The notes under the pieces: model-generated
What the model saw: only the letters and a program-made list of their open reading frames with translations
Databases searched by the model: none
Told to the model about the DNA's origin: nothing
Shown here: positions 25,364 to 33,987 of the stretch, in pieces
Layout of the letters: every line of letters begins with the position of its first letter
Numbering within the stretch: the stretch's first letter is position 1
DNA from: an uncultured Flavobacteriales bacterium
Lineage (GTDB): Bacteria; Bacteroidota; Bacteroidia; Flavobacteriales_D; Sanyastnellaceae
Direction: 5' to 3'
Assembly (NCBI GenBank): GCA_905479395.1
Contig: CAJQMI010000103.1
Location: forward strand, 1-42,397
DNA: 42,397 bases
Translations under genes and position numbers: made by a program

Positions 25364-26281
25364 CTAGGCCATGAGCTCTGCATGCGCAACAGCGACGGCT
25401 GTTCCCACAGCTACGTTGTGTTCCACCAAAGCGCGGTTTGCTTGGAGGCTTTTTCCCGCGGTCTTTTGATTTACAAAGCGCAACAAAAAAGGCGTTAAAT
25501 CTTTGCCTGACACACCCTCCGAATGCGCCTGACTCAGACCTTCCTCGATGGCTTCTTGAATCTGCTTTGGGTCAGCTGAGGACTCAACTGGAATGGGATT
25601 GGCAATCAAAAAACCTCCGTCCAACCCCAAGGACCATTTGGCCCGCATCGCTGCTGCCATTTCTTCTGCATTGTTGACACGGTGTGGCGCTTTAAGCCCG
25701 CTCTTTGGTGTGAAAAAAGCCGGAAACTCATCGGTATTGAATCCCACAACAGTTACACCAGCCGTCTCCAACGCCTCCAATGTTTTGGGCAAATCCAAAA
25801 TGGATTTTGCTCCCGCACTTACCACCGCAACAGAAGACTTGGCTAGTTCTGGAATGTCTGCCGAGATGTCCCAAGTTTGATCAACGCTGCGATGGACTCC
25901 TCCGATACCACCCGTCGCAAAAACCCGAATGCCAGCGAGTTCGCAACCAATGAGCGTTCCACTGACCGTTGTGGCGCCCAGTGCCTTGCGAGCGAGCGCC
26001 AGAGGCAAGTCCCTCCGCGAGACCTTGAGCACATCTGATTCTGTGGCGAGTGCCCTTAAGTCAGAAGCCGAACAACCAACCTGCAATTTTCCATTCACCA
26101 CGGCAACTGTGGCTGGAACAGCTCCTCCTTCGCGCACAATGGACTCCAGACGTTGTGCCGTTTCCAAGTTTTGAGGGTATGGCATTCCATGCGCAACGAT
26201 GGTCGATTCCAAGGCTACGACCGCTTTGCCAGCATCCAAGGCGTCTTGTACTTCCGGGAGGATCTTCAAAAAATGGTTCAT
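25364..26281 (-). CDS. psuG: Pseudouridine-5'-phosphate glycosidase
   Basis: 305 residues from ATG 26281, one base past the obg stop; the frame is open upstream inside obg but the family start fits here. The conserved blocks are ALESTIVAHGMPYPQN, the GGAVPATVAVVNG region, the catalytic-lysine block VSRRDLPLALA, ATGGIGGVHR and FNTDEFPAFF. The enzyme reversibly splits pseudouridine 5'-phosphate to uracil and ribose 5-phosphate (Mn-dependent in the family). The usual partner, pseudouridine kinase PsuK, is not seen here. It closes an adk-obg-psuG operon, so it is expressed with housekeeping genes. Confidence 0.95.
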   Translation of the reverse strand: MNHFLKILPEVQDALDAGKAVVALESTIVAHGMPYPQNLETAQRLESIVREGGAVPATVAVVNGKLQVGCSASDLRALATESDVLKVSRRDLPLALARKALGATTVSGTLIGCELAGIRVFATGGIGGVHRSVDQTWDISADIPELAKSSVAVVSAGAKSILDLPKTLEALETAGVTVVGFNTDEFPAFFTPKSGLKAPHRVNNAEEMAAAMRAKWSLGLDGGFLIANPIPVESSADPKQIQEAIEEGLSQAHSEGVSGKDLTPFLLRFVNQKTAGKSLQANRALVEHNVAVGTAVAVAHAELMA

Positions 26282-26282
26282 G

Positions 26283-27284
26283 CTACCAAACAGTCGCTTC
26301 ATCCATGGACTTCCAAAGCTCATCCTTGAGCTCCACCAGTCCCATCTGAGCAATACTTGAAAAAAAGAGCGGATTCAATTCCCGTATTTCGTCGTGGATG
26401 GCCGCTTTCAATTCATCGTCCAACATGTCACTTTTTGAAATGGCCAACAGGCGATTTTTCTTGAGTAAATCAGGGTTGTACTTCTCCAGCTCACCGAGCA
26501 AAGTTTGATACTCTTTGGCAATGTCATCACTGTCCGCAGGGACAATGAAAAGCAATACGGGGTTGCGTTCAATGTGTCTCAAAAATCGCAAGCCAAGCCC
26601 TTTACCTTCTGATGCTCCCTCGATAATGCCGGGAATATCCGCCATAACGAAAGAGCGATCATCACGGTAAGCCACCATGCCCAAGTTTGGCTTGAGCGTC
26701 GTGAAGGGATAATTGGCAATTTCCGGTTTCGCCGCACTGACCACGGACAACAAAGTTGATTTACCGGCATTCGGAAACCCCACAAGTCCGACATCCGCGA
26801 GCAACTTCAGCTCAAGAATTTTCCATTCCTCTAAGCCTGCCTCTCCTGGCTGAGCATATGTTGGTGACTGGCGCACGGAAGACTTAAAATGGTCGTTTCC
26901 CCGTCCACCTTTCCCTCCTTTGGTCAGGATGACTTCCTGGCCTTCGTCCAGGATTTCCATCAATATCTCCTCCGATTCTGCGTCCCGAATAACGGTTCCC
27001 AACGGAACGTCTATGTATACATCATCACCGTCCGCGCCATGCTTGTGTTGCCCGCGACCAGTATCGCCGTGACCAGCAATTACGTGTCTGGCATATTTCA
27101 AGTGAAGCAACGTCCAATGCTGGGTGTTGCCTCGAATGATCACGTGACCTCCACGGCCTCCATCACCACCGTCGGGCCCTCCCTTTGCCGTCATTCGATT
27201 CCGCATGAAATGTGCAGAACCCGGTCCGCCGCGTCCAGAGCGGCAACAAATCTTTACGTAATCAACGAAGTTTTCACCTGACAT
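26283..27284 (-). CDS. obg: Obg GTPase
   Basis: 333 residues. The glycine-rich Obg domain fills the first 160 residues ([10 protein letters not shown] at 39-48; GKGGRGN near 124-130). The GTPase domain has G1 GFPNAGKST (169-177), G3 DIPG (216-219) and G5 SSIAQ. G4 is SKSD (283-286) instead of NKxD, a variant I recall as common in Bacteroidota Obg. There is no long C-terminal acidic extension. Obg binds the large ribosomal subunit and ppGpp and controls assembly and growth. It lies 9 bases after adk and 1 base before psuG. Confidence 0.97.
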   Translation of the reverse strand: MSGENFVDYVKICCRSGRGGPGSAHFMRNRMTAKGGPDGGDGGRGGHVIIRGNTQHWTLLHLKYARHVIAGHGDTGRGQHKHGADGDDVYIDVPLGTVIRDAESEEILMEILDEGQEVILTKGGKGGRGNDHFKSSVRQSPTYAQPGEAGLEEWKILELKLLADVGLVGFPNAGKSTLLSVVSAAKPEIANYPFTTLKPNLGMVAYRDDRSFVMADIPGIIEGASEGKGLGLRFLRHIERNPVLLFIVPADSDDIAKEYQTLLGELEKYNPDLLKKNRLLAISKSDMLDDELKAAIHDEIRELNPLFFSSIAQMGLVELKDELWKSMDEATVW

Positions 27285-27293
27285 AGCTTTGAT

Positions 27294-27863
27294 TCAATGC
27301 GCAATGGCAACTTTAAGTCTATCCAAGATCTCTTCAATCGTTCCGATGCCATCAATGCCTGTGAATTTCCCCTGCAGGGCATAATGACCCGCTACAGGCG
27401 CTGTTTCCGCGTTGTACACGTCAATGCGCTTCTGAATCACCGTTGGATTCGAATCGTCTGGTCGGCCACTCGTCTCCGCACGGGCAAGCAAGCGTGCTTT
27501 CAATTCAGCCTCCTCCACCTCCAGTGCCAACATGCAAGTCACCGGAGTGGAACGAGCATCTAAAAAGACATCAAGAGCTTCTGCTTGAGCAGTTGTCCTG
27601 GGAAAGCCGTCAAAGATGAAACCTTTGGCTTCAGGATGCTTATTGACTTCGGACTCCAGCATGCGAATCGTAACATCGTCAGGGACCAATTGTCCCTTGT
27701 CCATGTATGACTGAGCCATCTGACCCAATTCCGTGTTGCCTTTGATATTGGCCCTAAATATGTCTCCAGTGCTGAGGTGAATGAGCCCATAAGACTCAAC
27801 CAAATGAACACTTTGCGTGCCCTTTCCTGCGCCCGGAGGGCCAAATAAAACGATGTTTAGCAT
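27294..27863 (-). CDS. adk: Adenylate kinase
   Basis: 189 residues, the short form without an extended LID. P-loop GPPGAGKGT at 8-16, AMP-binding STGDIFRAN and GFPRT, and LARAETSGRPDD in the short LID. It interconverts ATP + AMP and 2 ADP in the cytoplasm. First gene of the adk-obg-psuG operon, divergent from lpd across a 191-base gap. Confidence 0.97.
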   Translation of the reverse strand: MLNIVLFGPPGAGKGTQSVHLVESYGLIHLSTGDIFRANIKGNTELGQMAQSYMDKGQLVPDDVTIRMLESEVNKHPEAKGFIFDGFPRTTAQAEALDVFLDARSTPVTCMLALEVEEAELKARLLARAETSGRPDDSNPTVIQKRIDVYNAETAPVAGHYALQGKFTGIDGIGTIEEILDRLKVAIAH

Positions 27864-27924
27864 GATCTATTTCTTCGAGAACTGGACCTTTTCGGCGTGC
27901 GAAAGGGCGTTGGGTTCAAGTCGG

Positions 27925-27932
27925 TAAAGGTA
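27925..27932 (-). promoter_or_regulatory. Candidate -7 box for adk-obg-psuG
   Basis: The minus strand reads TACCTTTA, seven of eight to TAnnTTTG, 61 bases upstream of the adk ATG. Confidence 0.35.
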
Positions 27933-27993
27933 CTGCATGGAAACAGAACCTCACACCGGGCATCAAACGCATCCATGAACCGATTGGATGCGT

Positions 27994-28001
27994 TAACTTT
28001 G
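27994..28001 (+). promoter_or_regulatory. Candidate -7 box for lpd
   Basis: TAACTTTG, an exact TAnnTTTG match, 53 bases before the lpd ATG; identical to the box before the peroxiredoxin gene. Confidence 0.5.
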
Positions 28002-28020
28002 CGGCGAAAATCAACACGCC

Positions 28021-28040
28021 GCTCCTTCACCACAAGGAGC
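28021..28040 (+). promoter_or_regulatory. Leader hairpin before lpd
   Basis: GCTCCTT and AAGGAGC form a perfect 7-base-pair stem with a 6-base loop in the predicted lpd leader, 14 bases before the ATG. The AAGGAG arm resembles a Shine-Dalgarno sequence that the hairpin would hide, though it lies rather far from the ATG. No T-run follows, so it is not a terminator. Confidence 0.45.
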
Positions 28041-28054
28041 ATTGAAGCAAAGAC

Positions 28055-29443
28055 ATGAAGTACGACGTAATTGTTCTTGGAAGCGGCCCTGGAGGCTATG
28101 TCACGGCCATTCGCGCCAGTCAACTTGGTTTGAAAACAGCCGTCATTGAGCGGGAAGCCCTCGGAGGCATTTGCCTCAACTGGGGGTGCATTCCTACCAA
28201 GGCCCTCCTCAAAAGCGCCAACGTTTTCGAATACATCGAGCACGCAGAAGATTATGGGATTTCGGTTGCGAGCCCCAAAGCCGATTTCAAAGGCATGGTC
28301 GCTCGAAGCCGCGGTGTAGCAGACGGCATGTCGAAAGGCGTGCAGTTCCTCATGAAGAAGAATAAGATCGATGTGATCATGGGCAACGGAAAATTACTTC
28401 CAGGAAAGCAAATCGAAGTAACCGCTGCTGACGGCACAGTGCAAGCTGTCTCCGCTGGCCACATCATCATTGCGACAGGAGCGCGCAGCCGGCATTTGCC
28501 TTCCATCCCACAGGATGGGAAAAACATCATCGGATACCGCGAAGCGATGACGCTGGAAAAGCAACCCAAACGGTTGGTCGTTGTAGGATCAGGAGCCATT
28601 GGCGTTGAATTTGCCTACTTCTACAATGCCATCGGCACGGAAGTGACCGTCGTAGAGTACCAAAACCGCATTGTCCCTGTGGAAGATGCAGACGTGAGCA
28701 AGCAACTTGAAAAAAGCTTCAAAAAAGCAGGCATCAAGGTGATGACTTCCTCCGAAGTTTTGGGCGTTGCATCCAAAGGAGGCGAGCAAACCGTCACAAT
28801 CAAAACCAAAAAAGGCGAAGAAACGATCAAGTGCGACGTGGTATTGAGCGCTGCAGGTGTGGTTTCGAACATTGAGAACATCGGACTCGAAGACGTAGGC
28901 ATCGTCGTTGACGGTGGCAAAATCATGGTCGACGATTTCTATGCCAGCAACATTCCAGGCTATTATGCCATTGGCGATTGTGTTCCTGGCCCAGCGTTAG
29001 CGCACGTCGCATCAGCAGAGGGAATTACTTGTGTCGAGAAAATTGCGGGTCATTCACCTGAGCCCATTGATTACGGAAACATCCCGGGATGCACTTACTG
29101 CTTCCCTGAGGTCGCAAGTGTAGGCATGACAGAAGCCCAAGCAAAAGACGCAGGACACGAAATCAAAGTTGGGAAATTCCCATTCTCGGCTTCTGGAAAA
29201 GCGAGTGCGTCAGGACACAAAGACGGATTCGTAAAACTCATCTTTGACGCGAAATACGGTGAATTGCTTGGCGGCCACATGATTGGCGCCAATGTCACCG
29301 AAATGGTCGCAGAACTGGTGGCGTTGAGAAAACTTGAAACCACCGGTCACGAACTCATCAAGACCATCCACCCGCACCCTACACTGAGCGAAGCGGTCAT
29401 GGAAGCGGCAGCGGCGGCTTACGGCGAAGTGATCCACTTGTAA
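28055..29443 (+). CDS. lpd: Dihydrolipoyl dehydrogenase (E3)
   Basis: 462 residues. FAD site LGSGPGGY at the N-terminus, redox disulfide Cys 40-Cys 45 in GGICLNWGCIPTKAL, NAD site VVGSGAIGVEFAYFY, second FAD motif YYAIGDCV, and the C-terminal dimer motif with the active-site base HPHPTLSE (His 441, Glu 446). It reoxidises the dihydrolipoyl groups of 2-oxo acid dehydrogenases and the glycine cleavage system. It is a single-gene unit with its own promoter box and a strong terminator, and could serve the E1 encoded nearby. Confidence 0.97.
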   Translation: MKYDVIVLGSGPGGYVTAIRASQLGLKTAVIEREALGGICLNWGCIPTKALLKSANVFEYIEHAEDYGISVASPKADFKGMVARSRGVADGMSKGVQFLMKKNKIDVIMGNGKLLPGKQIEVTAADGTVQAVSAGHIIIATGARSRHLPSIPQDGKNIIGYREAMTLEKQPKRLVVVGSGAIGVEFAYFYNAIGTEVTVVEYQNRIVPVEDADVSKQLEKSFKKAGIKVMTSSEVLGVASKGGEQTVTIKTKKGEETIKCDVVLSAAGVVSNIENIGLEDVGIVVDGGKIMVDDFYASNIPGYYAIGDCVPGPALAHVASAEGITCVEKIAGHSPEPIDYGNIPGCTYCFPEVASVGMTEAQAKDAGHEIKVGKFPFSASGKASASGHKDGFVKLIFDAKYGELLGGHMIGANVTEMVAELVALRKLETTGHELIKTIHPHPTLSEAVMEAAAAAYGEVIHL

Positions 29444-29477
29444 AGGTTTATCAATTCGAAGCGATTGATTCGAAATC

Positions 29478-29510
29478 AAAAAAGGCGCTCCGCATTGGGG
29501 CGCCTTTTTT
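29478..29510. terminator. Bidirectional terminator between lpd and the DUF5715 gene
   Basis: A 14-base-pair stem (29478-29491 with 29497-29510, one wobble pair) with A-run and T-run on its two sides, so it can end transcription from either direction. It sits between two convergent stops. Confidence 0.92.
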
Positions 29511-29514
29511 CGTC

Positions 29515-30330
29515 TCAGCGACGAAGCGTGATGTGCATGCAACTCTTCTCGGGAATCACCAAGATTTTGCCCTTCTTCTGGAAACTGCGGAGAACGTTCT
29601 GAATAGCCCGCGTAGGAGCTGAGCAGTCAGAGTCGTTGCTTGGCCGATCGGTGTAGGCGATGTCGAAAGAAGCGCCGTAACTGTGCGTAGATGTCCCATT
29701 GAATGCGTTGTAATTGCGTCGACCCAATCGGGCTTGCTGGCGCTCCGTGCGGGTCAAGCTAGTCACGCGAAAACGTGTCCCTTCACTGCCCGTTCCCTCC
29801 AATTCATCGGCGAATGCATTCCCCATTTCAGCCAACAATTCCTGCACTTCTGGCAGCAGGACCGCGTAGCTATGGGAAAGCGCCGTGATGTGGTACCCCC
29901 TGCCATCATGAACAGGAACCAAATCCCCACGGCGTTTTCCGGCTTCCATTTCGCTTTTGTCCTTAACGAAGAAACTGTTTGGCAGATTCCGCGCCGCCAC
30001 CTGATGATCCGTGTATGGGTTCTTGGGGAGTTTTAGCACATGCCGGTTGCAGCTGCAAGGCTTGATTTCTTCGTTTTTCGCCTCTGACTCTGGCGCAGGT
30101 TCGGAACGAACTTCAGATTGGTTCGGATGCTCGGGAATCGCTTGCGTTGGGTCAACATCCAGTTGATCTCTCGCAGACAAAGTCTCACCGGGATGCTGCA
30201 AGGCAACGCCCTCATCTGCGGCAGCCGAATCTGGTGTAATCCAAGCCACCAGCGAAAAAATCAGGATCATCAAGGTACCTCCCACGAAGGAGATCCGATC
30301 CCAACGGTACTTTCGGTGCGTGACTTTCAT
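29515..30330 (-). CDS. DUF5715 / LAS-type metallopeptidase-like protein
   Basis: 271 residues. An N-terminal basic stretch and one membrane helix (about 14-32) make it a membrane-anchored periplasmic protein; a low-complexity acidic linker (about 40-90) follows. The C-terminal domain has FRVTSLTRTERQQ, the HSYGASFD motif (H-x6-D) and CMHITLR with the last histidine, the pattern of zinc ligands in LAS/M15-type peptidoglycan peptidases. The family is annotated DUF5715 in Bacteroidota. A role in cell-wall cleavage is inference from the ligand pattern. It converges on lpd and shares its terminator. Confidence 0.82.
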   Translation of the reverse strand: MKVTHRKYRWDRISFVGGTLMILIFSLVAWITPDSAAADEGVALQHPGETLSARDQLDVDPTQAIPEHPNQSEVRSEPAPESEAKNEEIKPCSCNRHVLKLPKNPYTDHQVAARNLPNSFFVKDKSEMEAGKRRGDLVPVHDGRGYHITALSHSYAVLLPEVQELLAEMGNAFADELEGTGSEGTRFRVTSLTRTERQQARLGRRNYNAFNGTSTHSYGASFDIAYTDRPSNDSDCSAPTRAIQNVLRSFQKKGKILVIPEKSCMHITLRR

Positions 30331-30474
30331 GTTGCAATATCCGGGGAATTCAACGCTTCTCGATTAGCCCCTCCATTGAAAATCCCCACAATCGGTTTTT
30401 GAAAAATGAACACATCGATCTGCACCCGGCACGGGCTGAAACCTTTGGCACATAATTCCGTTACAGAATTGAAA

Positions 30475-31020
30475 ATGAATGACATGTTAGGCATAGGCGC
30501 AAAAGTGACACACCCTACCCACGCTGAAGGCGTGATTTTTGGAACGGACGGCGATTTCTGGCGAATCTATTTCCGAGAAGTCGGTGAAAAATCCATCGCT
30601 AAAGAATTTGGAGGACTTCAAATCATCGAAGCTGCTGAAGACTTGAGCCAACCTGATGTCAGCGACATCATGACAGCCATGGAGCACGTTTTGGATGATT
30701 TTACCGATCGAATTCGCGGTGAAGAACGTCCCGAAAACATTGAAATCAGTGACCGATGGGACGGCGGAACCTTAATCATTCAGCCGTCAGAAGAGGGATT
30801 GAAGTCGAAAGAAGTACCTGTGGATGCGTTTTTCCATAAAATCGTCATGACACGGGATCGACTTCGCGTGCTTGAAGCAAAAATCAATGCGCATGAAAAA
30901 CTGGTAGACTCTGACAAGCTTGATTTGCAGCAATACATCACCAAGGTTTACGGTTCCCTGACCACATTCAACGTGCTCTTCAAGTACAAGGAAGATTGGT
31001 TCGTGGGCGAGAAGAAGTGA
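30475..31020 (+). CDS. Hypothetical protein, 181 aa
   Basis: The frame is open from 30406, but the ATG at 30475 gives a natural start (MNDMLGIGAKVTHPTHAEG). The N-terminal 55 residues look like a small beta-barrel of the SH3/CarD-tudor kind (GAKVTHPTHAEGVIFGTDG, WRIYF). The middle has WDGGTLIIQP, and the C-terminal half is helical with a heptad-like run (RDRLRVLEAKINAHEKL). I recognise it as a conserved Bacteroidota protein type without known function. No signal peptide. A box AACCTTTG (30450 region) is one base off TAnnTTTG. Confidence 0.78.
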   Translation: MNDMLGIGAKVTHPTHAEGVIFGTDGDFWRIYFREVGEKSIAKEFGGLQIIEAAEDLSQPDVSDIMTAMEHVLDDFTDRIRGEERPENIEISDRWDGGTLIIQPSEEGLKSKEVPVDAFFHKIVMTRDRLRVLEAKINAHEKLVDSDKLDLQQYITKVYGSLTTFNVLFKYKEDWFVGEKK

Positions 31021-31174
31021 GCGTTTAAGGCTTAAAGGCACACGATTCTTTTCGCGCCTTGCCCAACTGGGCAGTGCTGCTTATATCCCCATGAATCGGT
31101 TTGACTTGACTCTTCCCAAATGCCCAACACCGTCGATTTCCGTACCTTGAAGCGCAAACCTCAAGGCCCCGGGC

Positions 31175-31348
31175 ATGGATCGAATCATTTTTGGTGTTTT
31201 AAGTCAGCTGAATAAACTGCTTTTGCCGCGTATCTCGAAAAAACAAGACTTGACGCGACTCAAGAAGTGGGAACAAGCCATCGTAGGTTGGAGGATGTGG
31301 GTGACTTACCGTCACCTCGATGCCCAGCAAGAGAAGCGAGCCTCATGA
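31175..31348 (+). CDS. Small conserved Bacteroidota protein, 57 aa
   Basis: An ATG-initiated 57-codon frame ending in ATGA, where the ATG starts the transporter gene that follows. It begins MDRIIFGVLSQLNKLLLPR and contains KWEQAIVGWRMWVTYRHLD. This is the pattern of tiny Flavobacteriia proteins with an amphipathic N-terminal helix and a 'fQ-A-i-G-w-r-y-w-v' block that databases often call 'SsrA-binding protein' although they are far too short to be SmpB. Function unknown. Overlap with the transporter suggests translational coupling. Confidence 0.75.
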   Translation: MDRIIFGVLSQLNKLLLPRISKKQDLTRLKKWEQAIVGWRMWVTYRHLDAQQEKRAS

Positions 31349-32604
31349 GTGCGCAAAAAGGAAACTGGATGCAGGTCATTGGACCGGGCATCCTTTTTGC
31401 GTCTACTGCAATTGGAGTGAGTCACCTCGTGCAATCCACGCGCGCTGGAGCGCTGGTGGGGTTTGGGTTGGTCTGGGCCGTTGTCGCCGCCAACGTGGCG
31501 AAATATCCCTTTTTCGAATTTGGTAGCCGCTACGCGAATGCGACAGGAGAATCCCTCATTGAAGGCTACCGATCAATGGGGAAATGGGCTGCATGGATCT
31601 ACCTCGCAATTACGTTGAGCACCTGCTTTTTTGTGATGGGCGCGATCGGCATCGTCACCGCTTCCTTTCTGGACAACCTCTTCAACATTTCAAACGCCAC
31701 AGGCATCAATGCCACGCCCTATGTGGCCATTGTCGTCTTCATCATTTCAACTGCAGTGCTCGTGTTAGGCAAATACGGCGCACTCGATTCGTTGATCAAG
31801 GTGATTGCAGCCGTTCTACTTATCAGCACTGCCGGCGCGTTCATTGCAGCACTGGCTCATACGCCGATTTCTGCCGTGCCAGCAGCTCCTGTGGATTTCA
31901 CACCGTGGTCGGGCGCCGGACTCGCCTTTCTCATTGCACTCATGGGTTGGATGCCAACCGCTGTAGACTTGAGCACGTGGAACAGCATTTGGACCTTGGA
32001 GCGCATCAAACAAACTGGCTACCACCCTCCGCTCAAGGACACCATCCGTGAGTTCAATATTGGCTTCATTTTCTCTGCTGTGTTGGCGCTGATGTTCCTG
32101 GCTTTGGGAGCCCTCCTCTTTTATGCCAACAGCGTTGAATTTCCAGAAGGCACCGCAGCATTCGCTTCGGGTGTCGTGCAATTGTACACCGAGGCCATTG
32201 GATCGTGGAGTTGGTGGATCATCGCCACCGCCGCTTTCTCAGCCATGCTCGGAACCTGCATCGCTTGCCTGGACGGTTATGCCCGTTCACTCGCTCGTTC
32301 CATTTCAACGCTCCAAGCCACGCCCACTTCTGCAAACATTCGGCACGAACAATGGAGCCTGATTTTGGTTGCCATTGGCGCGTTGAGTCTGATTTTATTG
32401 TTTCCCAGTGACATCCGTGTCTTGGTCGACATCGCCACAACCCTCAGCTTTCTGGTCGCCCCACTGGTGGCTGGAGCCAACCTCTACCTCGTGACGCGCA
32501 AGGAATTTCCAGCTGGAGCGAAACCACCTCGCTGGATGGTGGCGCTGTCATGGTTTGGTCTGGCCTTCTTGACTGGGTTCAGCGGGCTTTACTTTCTAGG
32601 CTAA
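31345..32604 (+). CDS. Nramp-related divalent-metal transporter
   Basis: 419 residues, with about eleven hydrophobic helices and almost no soluble part. The frame is open upstream to 31267, but the ATG at 31345 overlaps the stop of the small gene (ATGA) and gives MSAQKGNWMQVIGPGIL, the family start. The overall order of helices, including LIALMGWMPTAVDLSTWNS in the sixth helix, fits Nramp. The metal-binding DPGN of helix 1 is absent: the region reads AIGVSHLVQSTRAGA. It is therefore one of the divergent Nramp-related proteins and its substrate is uncertain. Inner-membrane protein. Confidence 0.85.
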   Translation: MSAQKGNWMQVIGPGILFASTAIGVSHLVQSTRAGALVGFGLVWAVVAANVAKYPFFEFGSRYANATGESLIEGYRSMGKWAAWIYLAITLSTCFFVMGAIGIVTASFLDNLFNISNATGINATPYVAIVVFIISTAVLVLGKYGALDSLIKVIAAVLLISTAGAFIAALAHTPISAVPAAPVDFTPWSGAGLAFLIALMGWMPTAVDLSTWNSIWTLERIKQTGYHPPLKDTIREFNIGFIFSAVLALMFLALGALLFYANSVEFPEGTAAFASGVVQLYTEAIGSWSWWIIATAAFSAMLGTCIACLDGYARSLARSISTLQATPTSANIRHEQWSLILVAIGALSLILLFPSDIRVLVDIATTLSFLVAPLVAGANLYLVTRKEFPAGAKPPRWMVALSWFGLAFLTGFSGLYFLG

Positions 32605-32644
32605 GTCGATTTAACGCAACAAATAAATGTGTCCTTAAAGTTCA

Positions 32645-32664
32645 TGGCGCACAGCTGTGCGCCA
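32645..32664. repeat. 20-base perfect palindrome
   Basis: A perfect 20-base inverted repeat centred on CAGCTG, between the convergent transporter and OB-fold genes. No T-run follows on either strand, so it is not a normal terminator. It could be an REP-like element or a dimer-binding site. Confidence 0.7.
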
Positions 32665-32670
32665 ACCGGT

Positions 32671-32691
32671 AATTTAGGCTGCAGCTAAATT
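32671..32691. repeat. Second palindrome, AATTTAG...CTAAATT
   Basis: AATTTAG and CTAAATT arms of 7 bases round a CTGCAG core with one extra G, six bases from the palindrome at 32645. The pair looks like a composite REP-type unit or a bidirectional transcription stop. Confidence 0.6.
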
Positions 32692-32696
32692 CTCAA

Positions 32697-33119
32697 TCAA
32701 GGAGTTGGAGCCAAAACACAAAAGTCCATCTGTACCTCCTCAAAAAGATCGTCGAATCCCAAAATTCGACCTTTCACTGAAACTTCTGTTCCAGCCAGCC
32801 AATCAGCCTCAATTGGCAAATCCTCCAACGTGCAAACCACACCCGGAGAAAGCAAAATCGTGTTGCCCTCAGTGGACTGCAGTTGACCTGAAACGAGGAC
32901 AATCTGATTCAGCAAAGGTGTCGTTTGTGCCGAATCGCCCTCAATAAAAATTTCATGAAGCACTGCCGCAGACAGAGAAGCCTCGCTCTTTTCTAAGGTG
33001 CGGTCTTCAGCCGGCCGTTGGTATTGGTATGCCCCAAAAATGATTCCTGCCACGGCAGCAGCCATTGCGAGGTACTTAATCTTGACCCGAAACTTGCTCA
33101 TATTGCTATTGTTTTTCAT
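32697..33119 (-). CDS. Membrane-anchored OB-fold (tRNA_anti-like) protein
   Basis: 140 residues from ATG 33119 (the frame starts at a TTG at 33125; ATG 33101 would remove six more). One N-terminal membrane helix (YLAMAAAVAGIIFGAYQY) anchors it. The rest fits the small beta-barrel of the 'tRNA_anti-like' family: VLVSGQLQSTEGNTILLSPGVVCTL, then GTEVSVKGRILGFDDLFEEVQMDFCVL. Members are typically found with secreted or lipid-anchored neighbours in Bacteroidota; function is not established. The start overlaps the end of the upstream gene by 14 bases, so the two are coupled. Confidence 0.7.
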   Translation of the reverse strand: MKNNSNMSKFRVKIKYLAMAAAVAGIIFGAYQYQRPAEDRTLEKSEASLSAAVLHEIFIEGDSAQTTPLLNQIVLVSGQLQSTEGNTILLSPGVVCTLEDLPIEADWLAGTEVSVKGRILGFDDLFEEVQMDFCVLAPTP

Positions 33120-33915
33120 TCGCAAAAACCCCCAAAATCAAACCAAACTGAACCCAAGGACCTGTCTTGGCACTGTATGAATTCGAAAGCTTACGCCCTG
33201 CTGAATATCGCTGCTGCAGCTTTTGCTGGGCGGAGCGTGCCGTCAGTGCATCAAATTGTTCAGAGCCCGACGGTACGAAATTGCGCACGACCACTCGAAC
33301 TGAAGGATTCGCAAAGGCTTCCAGCAACCAGCCATTCCGCATGCGCCATTGTGTCCCCAACTCCAATCCAAGAGAAATTTCGTGCATGCGCATGGAATGA
33401 ATCATGGGGTCGGTTGACAAAACACCGTACCATGCAGAAAAGGCATCCGCAGGAGAAGCAATGCTCTCCTCCAAATCCACTCGTATAAAACGATGCCCAA
33501 GCTTAGCCGCGGTATAAATCGCATTGCCCGTATTGGAAAGACTCTTTTTGTAATCCCTTATGCTGACAGACCAGTTTGCCGCAAGATGGCGCACATCGCA
33601 TTCCGCAGATATAGCTGACCAATCCCCCCATTCATTGAAATAAAAGGCCAATTCTTCGGTCGCCATGCGATCATCCTTCAAAAGCAGACCACCCAGCCAT
33701 TGGACGGTAAGATTTTCTTTCCAAGCGTTTTCTCGGGCCACATTCCATTCTCCCGAAATCATGTCAACCAAATTTATCTTCCAAGCCGAAAAAGAAGTAT
33801 CGCGGGGCACTTCCTGTGCAGTCATAGAGAACACTACGAGCAAAGAAGCAATGCCAAAAAAAGTGCGAAGGCTTAATCTAGTGGTCACTGAAAACAAATT
33901 AAAGGACTTAATCAT
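33106..33915 (-). CDS. Secreted hypothetical protein, possible outer-membrane barrel
   Basis: 269 residues from ATG 33915, or 279 from ATG 33945. A signal peptide lies at RLSLRTFFGIASLLVVFSMTAQ. The mature protein alternates short amphipathic strands with aromatic ends (TVQWLGGLLL, ANWSVSIRDY, EISLGLELGTQWRM, WVQFGLILGVF), like a small barrel. I do not recognise a named family. It is divergent from xseA with only about 70 bases (or an overlap, depending on starts) between them, and overlaps the OB-fold gene after it. Confidence 0.7.
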   Translation of the reverse strand: MIKSFNLFSVTTRLSLRTFFGIASLLVVFSMTAQEVPRDTSFSAWKINLVDMISGEWNVARENAWKENLTVQWLGGLLLKDDRMATEELAFYFNEWGDWSAISAECDVRHLAANWSVSIRDYKKSLSNTGNAIYTAAKLGHRFIRVDLEESIASPADAFSAWYGVLSTDPMIHSMRMHEISLGLELGTQWRMRNGWLLEAFANPSVRVVVRNFVPSGSEQFDALTARSAQQKLQQRYSAGRKLSNSYSAKTGPWVQFGLILGVFANEKQ

Positions 33916-33987
33916 CGATGGCAATTTACATTGAATCGCGTGCATTGTAACTTGCTCCCTTACTGCGTTGACTCTCTATCTGTATCC

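Noticed and set aside
26427-26438. Loss of the NKxD motif in Obg as a functional defect
   Set aside because: SKSD at this place is, to my knowledge, usual in Bacteroidota Obg.
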